In this document: positions 25,180 to 34,017 of the stretch, in pieces
Position numbering within the stretch: position 1 is the stretch's first letter
How the letters are laid out: the number at the start of each line of letters is the position of its first letter
Source: JANQPX01 sp039197065
GTDB taxonomy: Bacteria > Pseudomonadota > Alphaproteobacteria > Geminicoccales > Geminicoccaceae
Length of the DNA: 64,000 nucleotides
Direction of reading: 5' to 3'
NCBI GenBank assembly: GCA_039197065.1
Contig: JBCCUL010000002.1
Location: 245,428-309,427 of the forward strand
Program-made: the position numbers and the translations under genes
Notes under the pieces: model-generated
Told to the model about the DNA's origin: nothing
Database searches by the model: none
Seen by the model: only the letters and a program-made list of their open reading frames with translations

Positions 25180-27129
25180 TCAGAACATGCCCGGCGCCGG
25201 ACCGACGGGCGCCATGCCGCCGCCGCCATAGCCGTGCGAGCCGTCGTCCTCGATCAAGCGGGTGATCGCCGCCTCGTTGATTTCGATCGGGTGGTTGTCC
25301 TGGAGCGCGCGGCCGAACTGATCCAGGAGGTCCGATTGCACCTGCCGCTCAAGTTCCGCCTTCAGCTGATCACGCAAGGCCGCGTCGTCGCTGGCGTTTC
25401 TCTCCAGCACGTCATCGACCGCGATCACCAGGACGCCGTCATTGGCTTCGATGACCTCATCGGCCACAGCGCCTGCATCCGTATTGAAGAGAACAGCGAT
25501 GGCCGCCCGGTTAAGGCCGCTGACAGCGCCATCATCCGCGCGCTTGACCGGCTCGATCATTTCGATGGTGAGGCCTGCATCGGCGGCGATCGTCTCGATG
25601 CTCGCGGCTTCCTGAAGCTTGGTGCGAATATCCTCCGCTTTGGCCTTGGCGCCTTCGCGACGCTGCTCATCTTCGTAAAGAGCGACGATCTCATCGCGGA
25701 CCTCGTCCAGTTCTTTTAAGCGCGGCTCGACGATGTCGTCGACCTGCAGAACATAGTAGGCGCCGTCATCGCTCTCCTCGAGCAGCGAGGGCTCGCCCTT
25801 GGGCGCATCGAATGCGGTCTGAAGAAGGGCGGACCATCCCTCGAGCGATGTCACCGGCTCGCCCGCCTGATCGAGGCCCTGCCGATCGACCAGTTCGACG
25901 GTCTCCGCTGCAACGCCTACGGCCGCGGCCGCCTGGGGGACGGTCGAGCCGGCGGCGAGTTCGTCATCGAGCTGGGTCGCAAAACTGGGCAGGCGGTCCT
26001 CCGCCTCGATCAGCGCAAGCTCCCGCCGAATGTCGTCCCTGACATCGTCGAGCGGCGTCACCTCTTCAAGCGTGATCGCCCTGACCATGAAGAGATGAAA
26101 GCCGAACGGGCTTTGGACCGCATCGGTCACTTCGCCCTCGTTCACGGTGAACGCTTCGCCGCCGATACCGGCGGGCATGCCCGCCTCGGTGACGGCGCCG
26201 AGATCAGTGAAGCTGACCTTGTCCAGTTCGTCCGCAATCTCAGCGAAGCTCTTCCCCTCTTCGATCAGCGCTCCGGCCTGTTCGGCGAGGTCTGCGTCCT
26301 GGGCGAGCAGCTGTTCGATCTCGCGCGTTTCAGGGATGATGTAACGAGCGGAACGATTGTCATAAGACGCCTGAATGTCCTCCTCGGCGACCTCGACTTC
26401 GTCGAGCAGGTCCTCGGGTTCGAGGGTGACGAAGGTGATCGTCCGATATTCAGGTGCGGTGAAGCGCTGCTCATTGTCTTTATAGATGGCATTGAGGGCG
26501 GCATCGTCGGGCGCTTCGATATCCTCGATGTCGGCATCGGCGACTTTCAGATAACGTCCGCGGCGTTCCTCATTGCGATAGCGGTAGATGGCGTCGACCT
26601 GAGCATCGGGCACGGTGGCGGCGGCTGCGACGCTGGTGGTGAGCGTGTTGCGTGCAAGTTCCTGACGAAAGGCTTCGAGATAGCCCTCTTCACTGAGACC
26701 GGATGCGCGCAGAAGCTGGTTGAAGCGAAGACGATCGAAGCGGCCGGATGACTGGAAGTTCGGGTTTTCGGTAATCAGCCGGCGAAGCGTGTCGTCATCG
26801 ACCGAGACCCCCATCTCGGCAGCTTCAAGATCGACAAGCCTGAGGCTGATCTGTTCCTCGAGGGTCTGCTGCATCACCCCGATGCCGATCGCCTGTTCGC
26901 GCGTAAACCGGCCACCGAACTGACGCTGGAGATTGTTGAGCGAGCGGTCGAAGGCCTGGTTCAGCTCGCCACCGGTTATCTCGGACGAGCCGACGCTGGC
27001 GACCGTGTCCTCCGTCGGGTTGGTGTAGAAGATGTCGCCGATGCCCCAGATGGCGAAGCTCGCCACCAGCAGAAGAAGGAACGCTTTGACGACCCAGGAT
27101 TTGGCTTGTTTGCGAAGGGCGGTAAGCAT
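25180..27129 (-). CDS. ppiD: PpiD-like periplasmic peptidyl-prolyl isomerase / SurA N-domain chaperone
   Basis: 649 residues from ATG 27127-27129 (MLTALRKQAKSWVVKAFLLL), giving one N-terminal membrane anchor and a large periplasmic part. A SurA-N-like chaperone region (about 40-170) is followed by a parvulin-type rotamase segment (EEGKSFAEIADELDKVSFTD, then NEGEVTDAVQSPFGFHLFMV) and helical tails. PpiD helps fold proteins emerging from the Sec translocon. The gene is upstream of trpE, an order also found in other Alphaproteobacteria, and divergent from tpiA. The C-terminus ends in a Gly/Pro-rich stretch. Confidence 0.9.
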   Translation of the reverse strand: MLTALRKQAKSWVVKAFLLLLVASFAIWGIGDIFYTNPTEDTVASVGSSEITGGELNQAFDRSLNNLQRQFGGRFTREQAIGIGVMQQTLEEQISLRLVDLEAAEMGVSVDDDTLRRLITENPNFQSSGRFDRLRFNQLLRASGLSEEGYLEAFRQELARNTLTTSVAAAATVPDAQVDAIYRYRNEERRGRYLKVADADIEDIEAPDDAALNAIYKDNEQRFTAPEYRTITFVTLEPEDLLDEVEVAEEDIQASYDNRSARYIIPETREIEQLLAQDADLAEQAGALIEEGKSFAEIADELDKVSFTDLGAVTEAGMPAGIGGEAFTVNEGEVTDAVQSPFGFHLFMVRAITLEEVTPLDDVRDDIRRELALIEAEDRLPSFATQLDDELAAGSTVPQAAAAVGVAAETVELVDRQGLDQAGEPVTSLEGWSALLQTAFDAPKGEPSLLEESDDGAYYVLQVDDIVEPRLKELDEVRDEIVALYEDEQRREGAKAKAEDIRTKLQEAASIETIAADAGLTIEMIEPVKRADDGAVSGLNRAAIAVLFNTDAGAVADEVIEANDGVLVIAVDDVLERNASDDAALRDQLKAELERQVQSDLLDQFGRALQDNHPIEINEAAITRLIEDDGSHGYGGGGMAPVGPAPGMF

Positions 27130-27332
27130 GGTGTTTGAGGGCTTGTCCGTTGGGCCTCGAGGCATCTGGCCGGTTGCTGGAGCGGCACACTCTAGGCAGA
27201 GCGCCCTCGATCGGCAACCGCCAAGTTTTCCGCGTGTTTCGACGTGGATCAGGCGGCACTGGCAAGCCGTGGAACGCTATGCTAGAGAGACGCCGCTAAG
27301 CCGATAGGTTACGATTTAATCAGGTGCTGCCG

Positions 27333-28100
27333 ATGTCCCATGTTTCGCCGATCGTTTTCGGCAATTGGAAAATGAACGGGCTGCGTACCGAGGGCGATGC
27401 TCTGGTGCGTGATCTCATGCGCGGAATGGCCAGCCAGGCCGGTCCCGGCACCATGGGGATCTGTCCGCCGGCGACGCTTCTTCCGGTTATCAGCGATCTC
27501 CTTAGCGGAAGTGACATCAAGCTTGGCGGGCAGGACTGCGCCGTCGAACCGCATGGCGCGTTCACCGGCGATGTCAGCGCGCCGATGCTGCGAGACGCCG
27601 GATGCGGCTTTACGCTGGTTGGTCATTCGGAGCGGCGTCACGGGCACGGTGAGGGCGACGCTCTGGTCAAAGCCAAGAGCGAGGCTGCCTTCAAGGCCGG
27701 GCTGGACGTGGTGCTCTGCATTGGCGAGACCGAGGCCGAATGGAATGCGGGCGAAACCATTGCCGTGCTCGATCGCCAGCTCGAAAGCAGCCTGCCGGAA
27801 GGTGCTGACGCGGCGAATCTGATCATCGCCTATGAGCCGGTCTGGGCGATCGGTACTGGTAAAACGCCAACCATGGATGACATTGCCAACACCCATGCCC
27901 ATCTAAGAGAGACGTTGAAAAGTTTGGTTCCGACTGGTGCTCAGATGCCGATCCTTTATGGTGGCTCGGTCAAGGCGGCGAATGCCGGCGAGATCCTGGC
28001 CATTGATGACGTCGGCGGCGCCCTGGTCGGTGGCGCCAGCTTGAAGGCGGACGAGTTCCTGGCGATTCTTGCAGCCGGACAAGCCGCCAAGGTGGCATGA
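27333..28100 (+). CDS. tpiA: Triose-phosphate isomerase
   Basis: 255 residues from ATG 27333 with AGGTG seven bases upstream. It interconverts glyceraldehyde 3-phosphate and dihydroxyacetone phosphate in glycolysis. Active-site segments are complete: FGNWKMNG (Asn, Lys), LVGHSERR (His), AYEPVWAIGTGKTP (catalytic Glu and flexible loop) and ILYGGSVKAANAGEIL (phosphate site). It is the first gene of the plus-strand core block and divergent from ppiD. Confidence 0.97.
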   Translation: MSHVSPIVFGNWKMNGLRTEGDALVRDLMRGMASQAGPGTMGICPPATLLPVISDLLSGSDIKLGGQDCAVEPHGAFTGDVSAPMLRDAGCGFTLVGHSERRHGHGEGDALVKAKSEAAFKAGLDVVLCIGETEAEWNAGETIAVLDRQLESSLPEGADAANLIIAYEPVWAIGTGKTPTMDDIANTHAHLRETLKSLVPTGAQMPILYGGSVKAANAGEILAIDDVGGALVGGASLKADEFLAILAAGQAAKVA

Positions 28101-28201
28101 CACGCAGACATCAGCGTTGACAGCGGGATATCGGTCCGGTCGGCTGCCGCGAACGACCCTGTCGACAGAGAACAAACGTTTTCCCATCTGGGATGATAGA
28201 G

Positions 28202-28549
28202 ATGACGACGATTCTTTTGGTGATTCACCTCCTCATTGCGCTCGCTTTGGTCGGCGTGATCCTGCTGCAGCGGAGCGAGGGCGGCGCCCTTGGCATCGGC
28301 GGCGGGGGTGGAGGAGGTGGCGGCGGCGGCTTCGGCGGCCTGATGTCGGGGAGGGCATCCGCCAACCTTCTGACCAGGACGACCGCGTTCCTGGCGGTTG
28401 GCTTCATCGCCACCAGCCTGACGCTCGCCATCCTGGCGAGCAATCGATCCGCGCCGACCTCGATTCTGGATCAGCCCGTCAGCGACGGCCCGGCTGCGGT
28501 CGAGGAGCCTGAAGTTCCGGCAGAACCCAGCGCGCCCACCGCGGATTGA
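28202..28549 (+). CDS. secG: SecG, preprotein translocase subunit
   Basis: About 115 residues, two membrane helices (ILLVIHLLIALALVGVILLQ and TTAFLAVGFIATSLTLAILA) joined by a loop with RSEGGALG, a tract of eleven consecutive glycines, and GLMSGR, as in alphaproteobacterial SecG. It is part of the SecYEG channel in the inner membrane. The tail is Pro/Ala/Glu-rich and probably disordered. ATG 28202 is chosen because GATAGAG precedes it; ATG 28193 is possible. It sits between tpiA and pyrG, a common alphaproteobacterial order. Confidence 0.93.
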   Translation: MTTILLVIHLLIALALVGVILLQRSEGGALGIGGGGGGGGGGGFGGLMSGRASANLLTRTTAFLAVGFIATSLTLAILASNRSAPTSILDQPVSDGPAAVEEPEVPAEPSAPTAD

Positions 28550-28674
28550 TCCGAGCGGATGGTCGTCTCGCAATCCACGACATCCAGCCCGGCATTCGTT
28601 CCAGCACTTTCAGCCCCCGAAGGTAGCAATCCGCCATTGCCAAAGTTGAGGCGTTGGCGGATAGTCTCGCTCCC

Positions 28675-30303
28675 ATGACACGCTTCGTCTTCATCACCGG
28701 TGGCGTGGTGTCGTCGTTGGGCAAGGGCCTTGCGTCGGCGGCCATGGGAGCGCTTCTTCAGGCGCGCGGCTATTCTGTGCGCCTGCGCAAGCTCGATCCC
28801 TATCTCAATGTCGATCCGGGGACGATGAGTCCCTATCAGCATGGCGAGGTCTACGTCACCGACGATGGCGCCGAGACCGATCTCGACCTCGGCCATTACG
28901 AACGCTTCACCGGCGTGCCGGCTCGCGGCTCGGACAGCGTCACCGCCGGCAAGATCTACAGCTGGGTTCTCGCCAAGGAACGTCACGGCGACTATCTCGG
29001 CGGCACGGTGCAGGTGGTTCCCCACGTCACCGACATGATCAAGTCCTGCATCCTGAAGGATGTCGACGATGTCGATTTCGTCTTGTGCGAGATCGGCGGC
29101 ACGGTCGGCGACATTGAGGGGCTGCCGTTTCTGGAGGCGATCCGTCAGCTTCGCTTCGAGCTTGGCAGGGACCGGGTCGCCTATCTGCATCTGACGCTGG
29201 TGCCCTATATCGCCTCCGCCGGCGAGCTCAAGACCAAGCCGACCCAGCATTCCGTGCGCGAGCTTCGTGGCATCGGCATTCAGCCCGACATTCTTCTCTG
29301 CCGGACCGAGCAGCCGATCCCGGAGGATGCCAAACGCAAGATCGCGTTACAGTGCAATGTCGAACTGGGCGGCGTCATTCCGGCGGAAGATGTCAGCAGC
29401 ATCTATGAAGTGCCGATCAAATATCATGCCGAGGGCCTCGACACCCAGCTGCTTCGTCATTTCAACCTGCCTGATGAGGAAGAACCGAACCTCGCGCGCT
29501 GGCAGGGGATCGTGGAGCGGGTGCACAAGCCCGAAGGTGAGATCACCATTGCGGTGGTCGGCAAGTATATGGGGCTGCAGGACGCCTATAAGTCGCTTGA
29601 CGAAGCGCTGACCCATGGCGGTATCGCCAACAATATCAAGGTTAAGACCATCTGGCTCGATGCCGAGATCTTCGAGACCGACGATGCCGCCATGCATTTG
29701 CAGGATGTTCACGGCATTCTGGTCCCCGGCGGCTTCGGCGAGCGCGGCGTCGAAGGCAAGATCAAGGCGGTGACCTTCGCGCGCACGCGAAAAGTTCCCT
29801 ATTTCGGCATCTGCCTCGGTCTGCAGATGGCCGTGGTCGAGGCCGCGCGAAAGCTTGCCGATATCGGGAATGCGGGCTCGACCGAGTTTGGCCCTTGCGA
29901 GGAGCCGGTGGTCGGCCTTTTGACCGAGTGGGAGCGGGACGGCGCCGTCGAGACAAGAAGCGCCGACGATGATCTCGGCGGCACCATGCGTCTCGGCGCC
30001 TATCCTTGTGCGCTCGCCGACGGCAGCCTGGCGGCGAAGATTTATGGTTCATCCGAGATCAGCGAGCGCCATCGCCATCGTTACGAAGTGAATGTCAATT
30101 ACATGAACCGCCTGTCGGCAGCCGGGCTTTCCTTCTCCGGCATGTCGCCCGATGGCCGCCTGCCTGAAGTGATCGAGCTTCCTGATCATCCCTGGTTCGT
30201 CGGCGTGCAGTTCCATCCTGAACTCAAATCCAAGCCGTTCGATCCGCATCCACTGTTCGCGTCCTTCGTCAAGGCCGCCCTCGATCAGTCACGTCTGGTC
30301 TGA
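28675..30303 (+). CDS. pyrG: CTP synthase
   Basis: 542 residues from ATG 28675. It makes CTP from UTP, ATP and glutamine. The synthase domain starts with TRFVFITGGVVSSLGKGLAS and has the KLDPYLNVDPGTMSPYQHGE segment. The class I glutamine amidotransferase domain has the oxyanion region GILVPGGFGERGVEGK, the nucleophile Cys in PYFGICLGLQMAVVE and the His/Glu dyad in GVQFHPELKSKP. All catalytic residues are present and the length is standard. Confidence 0.97.
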   Translation: MTRFVFITGGVVSSLGKGLASAAMGALLQARGYSVRLRKLDPYLNVDPGTMSPYQHGEVYVTDDGAETDLDLGHYERFTGVPARGSDSVTAGKIYSWVLAKERHGDYLGGTVQVVPHVTDMIKSCILKDVDDVDFVLCEIGGTVGDIEGLPFLEAIRQLRFELGRDRVAYLHLTLVPYIASAGELKTKPTQHSVRELRGIGIQPDILLCRTEQPIPEDAKRKIALQCNVELGGVIPAEDVSSIYEVPIKYHAEGLDTQLLRHFNLPDEEEPNLARWQGIVERVHKPEGEITIAVVGKYMGLQDAYKSLDEALTHGGIANNIKVKTIWLDAEIFETDDAAMHLQDVHGILVPGGFGERGVEGKIKAVTFARTRKVPYFGICLGLQMAVVEAARKLADIGNAGSTEFGPCEEPVVGLLTEWERDGAVETRSADDDLGGTMRLGAYPCALADGSLAAKIYGSSEISERHRHRYEVNVNYMNRLSAAGLSFSGMSPDGRLPEVIELPDHPWFVGVQFHPELKSKPFDPHPLFASFVKAALDQSRLV

Positions 30304-30314
30304 GTTCGAGGGCG

Positions 30315-31202
30315 ATGGCGAAAGCGGTTAAAGGATCTGGCAGCCCGATACTCAGAATTCACGTCGGCGATCTGGAGATAGGCCAGGATCTGCCTTTTGT
30401 GCTGATCGCCGGGCCCTGTCAGATCGAGAGCCGTGATCATGCGCTCGAGACGGCGGAGGCGCTTTCCGATATCTGCGGTGAGCGCGAGATCGGCCTCGTG
30501 TACAAAAGTTCCTTCGACAAGGCGAACCGCACGTCGGCTGGCAGTACACGCGGCGTGGGGCTGAAGAAAGGTGTCGAGATCCTGGCCGACATTCGGGAAC
30601 AGTTCGGCTGTCCGGTGATCACCGATGTGCATGAGAGTGCGCAATGCGCGGCCGTCGCCGAAGCCGTCGACGTTCTGCAGATCCCCGCTTTTCTCTGCCG
30701 CCAGACGGATCTCCTGAAAGCCGCAGCCGAAACGGGCGCCGCCGTTCATGTCAAGAAAGGTCAATTCCTGGCGCCCTGGGACATGGCGCATGTCGTCGGC
30801 AAGCTGGAACATTTCGGCGCGTCCCGCATTCTTCTCGGCGAGCGCGGCACGTCATTCGGTTACAACACGCTGGTCTCCGATTTCCGCGGCCTGCCAGAGA
30901 TGGCGGCTTACGGCTGGCCTGTTGTTTTCGATGCGACCCATTCCGTTCAACAGCCGGGCGGGCAGGGGCGGACGAGCGGCGGTCAGCGGGCGTTCGTGCC
31001 GGTTCTGGCTCGCGCGGCGCTTGCGATCGGAATCGCGGCTCTCTTCATGGAAACCCATCAGGATCCGGATAAAGCGCCGAGTGACGGCCCGAACATGGTG
31101 CCGATCAGCAAGCTCTCGCGTATGCTCTCGATCTTTCAGGACTTCGATCGGCTCGCCAAGAGCCACCCACTCAATATGACGCTTCAACAGGACAGACGAT
31201 GA
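30315..31202 (+). CDS. kdsA: 3-deoxy-8-phosphooctulonate synthase (KDO-8-P synthase)
   Basis: 295 residues. It condenses phosphoenolpyruvate with arabinose 5-phosphate to give KDO-8-phosphate for lipopolysaccharide. Family motifs are FVLIAGPCQIESRDHALETA, YKSSFDKANRTSAGSTRGVG, ITDVHESAQCAAVAEAVDVL, LRCQTDLL-type segment read as LCRQTDLL, and VFDATHSVQQPGGQGRTSGG. It starts 11 bp after pyrG and overlaps eno by 4 bp. The presence of the gene confirms a Gram-negative with KDO-containing lipid A core. Confidence 0.96.
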   Translation: MAKAVKGSGSPILRIHVGDLEIGQDLPFVLIAGPCQIESRDHALETAEALSDICGEREIGLVYKSSFDKANRTSAGSTRGVGLKKGVEILADIREQFGCPVITDVHESAQCAAVAEAVDVLQIPAFLCRQTDLLKAAAETGAAVHVKKGQFLAPWDMAHVVGKLEHFGASRILLGERGTSFGYNTLVSDFRGLPEMAAYGWPVVFDATHSVQQPGGQGRTSGGQRAFVPVLARAALAIGIAALFMETHQDPDKAPSDGPNMVPISKLSRMLSIFQDFDRLAKSHPLNMTLQQDRR

Positions 31203-32482
31203 TCGACACCGAAATCACCGCAATTTCCGGACGCCAGATTCTGGACAGTCGCGGCAACCCCACCGTTGAGGTGGACGTCACCCTGGAAGGCGGCGCCACC
31301 GGCCGGGCTGCCGTGCCGTCGGGAGCGTCGACCGGTTCCAAGGAGGCCATCGAGCTTCGGGATGGCGACAAGAAGGTCTATCTTGGCAAGGCGGTCACCC
31401 AGGCGGTCGCGGCGGTGAATGGCGAACTCACCAATGCCCTGTTCGGGCGTGACGCGTTGGAGCAGACCGCGCTCGACCATCTGATGATCGATCTCGACGG
31501 CACCGCCAACAAGGAGCGTCTCGGCGCCAACGCGATCCTCGGAGTCAGCCTGGCGATCGCGAAGGCATCGGCGAATGCGCTTGGCCTGCCGCTCTTTCGT
31601 TATGTCGGCGGCGTCAACGCCAAGGTGCTGCCGGTGCCGATGATGAACGTAATCAATGGCGGCGCCCATGCCGACAATCCGATCGACGTTCAGGAATTCA
31701 TGATCATGCCGATCGGCGCACCCACATTCTCCGAGGGGCTGCGCATGGGAACGGAGATCTTTCATGCCCTGAAGGCCGGCCTCAAGGACGCCGGGCACAA
31801 CACCAATGTCGGCGACGAAGGCGGCTTTGCGCCAAACCTTGCGAGCACCGACGAAGCGCTCGGTTTTCTTGCCAAGGCGGTCGAGGCGGCCGGTTACAAG
31901 CTTGAGGATGATGTCGTCTTCGCCCTCGATGCAGCTGCAAGCGAGTTCAGCAAGGACGGCCGTTACGAACTCGCAGGCGAAGGCAAGACCCTCGACGCGG
32001 ACGGCATGGTCAAATACTACCAGGATCTATGCGGGCGCTACCCGATCAAGTCGATCGAGGACGGGATGGGCGAGGACGACTGGAACGGTTGGGCGGCGCT
32101 CACCGAAGCGATCGGCAAAAGCGTGCAGCTGGTGGGTGACGATCTCTTCGTCACCAATCCCGCAATCGTGACTGAGGGTATCGAGCTCGGCGTCGCCAAC
32201 GCGCTCCTGGTGAAGGTCAACCAGATCGGTTCGCTCACCGAAACGCTGGATGCCGTCGAGCTGGCGCACCGTGCGGCTTACCGCTCCGTGATGAGCCATC
32301 GTTCCGGCGAGACCGAGGACGCGACGATTGCCGATCTGGCGGTCGCGACGAATTGCGGACAGATCAAGACAGGGTCGCTCTCGCGTTCGGATCGACTTGC
32401 GAAATATAATCAGCTACTTAGGATCGAAGAGAGCCTGGGCGATGCGGCGCGCTATGCTGGTCCTGCGGCGCTTGGCGTGTGA
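31199..32482 (+). CDS. eno: Enolase
   Basis: 427 residues, the usual enolase length. It converts 2-phosphoglycerate to phosphoenolpyruvate. Signature regions are RGNPTVEVDV, SGASTGSKEAIELRDGD, FMIMPIGAPTFSEGLRMGTE, NVGDEGGFAPNLAST, and LVKVNQIGSLTETLDAVELA followed by MSHRSGETEDATIADLAVA. The ATG overlaps the kdsA stop in an ATGA-type junction. It supplies PEP, which KdsA also consumes. Confidence 0.97.
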   Translation: MIDTEITAISGRQILDSRGNPTVEVDVTLEGGATGRAAVPSGASTGSKEAIELRDGDKKVYLGKAVTQAVAAVNGELTNALFGRDALEQTALDHLMIDLDGTANKERLGANAILGVSLAIAKASANALGLPLFRYVGGVNAKVLPVPMMNVINGGAHADNPIDVQEFMIMPIGAPTFSEGLRMGTEIFHALKAGLKDAGHNTNVGDEGGFAPNLASTDEALGFLAKAVEAAGYKLEDDVVFALDAAASEFSKDGRYELAGEGKTLDADGMVKYYQDLCGRYPIKSIEDGMGEDDWNGWAALTEAIGKSVQLVGDDLFVTNPAIVTEGIELGVANALLVKVNQIGSLTETLDAVELAHRAAYRSVMSHRSGETEDATIADLAVATNCGQIKTGSLSRSDRLAKYNQLLRIEESLGDAARYAGPAALGV

Positions 32483-32492
32483 GGATGGATTA

Positions 32493-32843
32493 TTGCTGAG
32501 GAAAGCCTTCGATTTTCGGCGTCGGATGAAATGGCAGTCCTGGCTGGCATTGGCTGGCTTCGGGCTCGCTGTTTATTTCGGCTATCATGCCGTAAACGGC
32601 AATCGCGGGCTTTTGGCGTCGCAGCAATTGGAAGAAGCGCTTTCGACATCCGAAAAGCAGCTTGCGATTCTTAAGCATGAGCGCACCGGCCTCGAGCGGC
32701 GGGTGAAACGCCTTCGGCCTAACAGCCTGGATCCTGATCTGATCGACGAACTGTCTCGCGACATGTTGAGCATGGCGGAGCCGGATGACGTGATCATCCT
32801 TCTGGAGCCGACAGCGCCGCCGACGGCCAACCAGGGACGTTGA
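32493..32843 (+). CDS. ftsB: FtsB/DivIC-like septum formation initiator
   Basis: About 116 residues from a TTG at 32493 that follows GAGGATGG at a good distance; ATG 32526 is the alternative. A single membrane helix (SWLALAGFGLAVYFGYHAVNG) is followed by a coiled coil (QQLEEALSTSEKQLAILKHE and onwards) and the conserved LDPDLIDELSRDMLSMAEPD segment. FtsB joins FtsL and FtsQ in the divisome and helps activate septal peptidoglycan synthesis. Position directly after eno is the same as in many proteobacteria. Confidence 0.9.
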   Translation: MLRKAFDFRRRMKWQSWLALAGFGLAVYFGYHAVNGNRGLLASQQLEEALSTSEKQLAILKHERTGLERRVKRLRPNSLDPDLIDELSRDMLSMAEPDDVIILLEPTAPPTANQGR

Positions 32844-32914
32844 CCGCATGGCGCGCTGCCGGACATCGGATCTGATGTAACAGAGTTTTTTGGCGTTGAT
32901 TGGAGACGACGAGC

Positions 32915-33982
32915 ATGGCAACGGCGACGCGTCGTAAGCCCGCGACCAAGACCGGTGGGGCGACTAAGAGCAGCGCTGCCAAACCGCGCGCGAGCAGCAA
33001 GCGTTCTTCGGCGAAATCGAAGGAGTCGGTCGACGAGCTGCTCGCTTACTATCGGAGCATGCTCCTGATCCGCCGCTTCGAGGAGAAAGCGGGTCAGCTT
33101 TACGGCATGGGGCTGATCGGCGGTTTCTGTCATCTCTATATCGGCCAGGAGGCGGTGGCGGTCGGCGTTCAGCATGCGCTGGGCGACAATGACTCGGTGA
33201 TCACCGGCTATCGGGATCATGGGCACATGCTGGTCTGCGAGATGGATCCGAACCGTGTCATGGCTGAGCTTACCGGGCGGGCCGGCGGCTATTCCAAGGG
33301 CAAGGGCGGCTCGATGCATATGTTCGCCCGCGACAAGCGGTTCTATGGCGGGCACGGCATCGTCGGCGCGCAGGTGCCGCTCGGAACCGGTGTCGCCTTC
33401 GCGCATAAATATCGGGAAGATGGCGGTGTATGCGTCGTCTATCTCGGCGACGGCGCGGTCAATCAGGGGCAGGTCTACGAGGCCTTCAACATGGCGAGCC
33501 TCTGGGAGCTGCCGGTCGTCTATGTGATCGAGAACAATCAATATGGCATGGGCACCTCGGTCAAACGGGCGTCCGCCAATCCTGATCTGTATCTGCGCGG
33601 TTCCGCCTACAATATTCCTGGCGAGCAGATCGACGGCATGGACGTCGTCGCGGTCAGGGCCGCCGCCGACAAAGCCGTCGCCCATGCACGCAAGAAGGGG
33701 CCGGTCCTTTTGGAGGCGATGACCTATCGCTATCGCGGCCATTCCATGTCCGATCCCGCGAAATACCGCTCGCGCGAAGAGGTGCAGGAAACCCGCTCCG
33801 AGCGGGACCCGATCGACCGTCTCAGGAAGCGCATGCTCGATGACAAGCTGGCCGATGAAGACGCGTTCAAGGCGATCGACAAGGATATCCGCGCAATCGT
33901 CAACGAGGCCGCGACCTTTGCTCAGGATAGTCCTGAGCCAAAGCCTGAAGAACTTTACACCGACGTCTATGTCGATGCCTGA
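32915..33982 (+). CDS. pdhA: Pyruvate dehydrogenase E1 component, alpha subunit
   Basis: 355 residues from ATG 32915, with GGAGA nine bases upstream. After a low-complexity Lys/Ala/Ser/Thr-rich leader of about 35 residues, the thiamine-diphosphate motif is GDGAVNQGQVYEAFNMASLW ending in ENNQ. The phosphorylation-loop equivalent is TYRYRGHSMSDPAKYRSREE. It decarboxylates pyruvate together with PdhB. First gene of the pdhABC-lpdA operon. Confidence 0.96.
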   Translation: MATATRRKPATKTGGATKSSAAKPRASSKRSSAKSKESVDELLAYYRSMLLIRRFEEKAGQLYGMGLIGGFCHLYIGQEAVAVGVQHALGDNDSVITGYRDHGHMLVCEMDPNRVMAELTGRAGGYSKGKGGSMHMFARDKRFYGGHGIVGAQVPLGTGVAFAHKYREDGGVCVVYLGDGAVNQGQVYEAFNMASLWELPVVYVIENNQYGMGTSVKRASANPDLYLRGSAYNIPGEQIDGMDVVAVRAAADKAVAHARKKGPVLLEAMTYRYRGHSMSDPAKYRSREEVQETRSERDPIDRLRKRMLDDKLADEDAFKAIDKDIRAIVNEAATFAQDSPEPKPEELYTDVYVDA

Positions 33983-34017
33983 GGGGGACTGCGCGCCCCG
34001 CGTTTGGAAAGCTTGAT

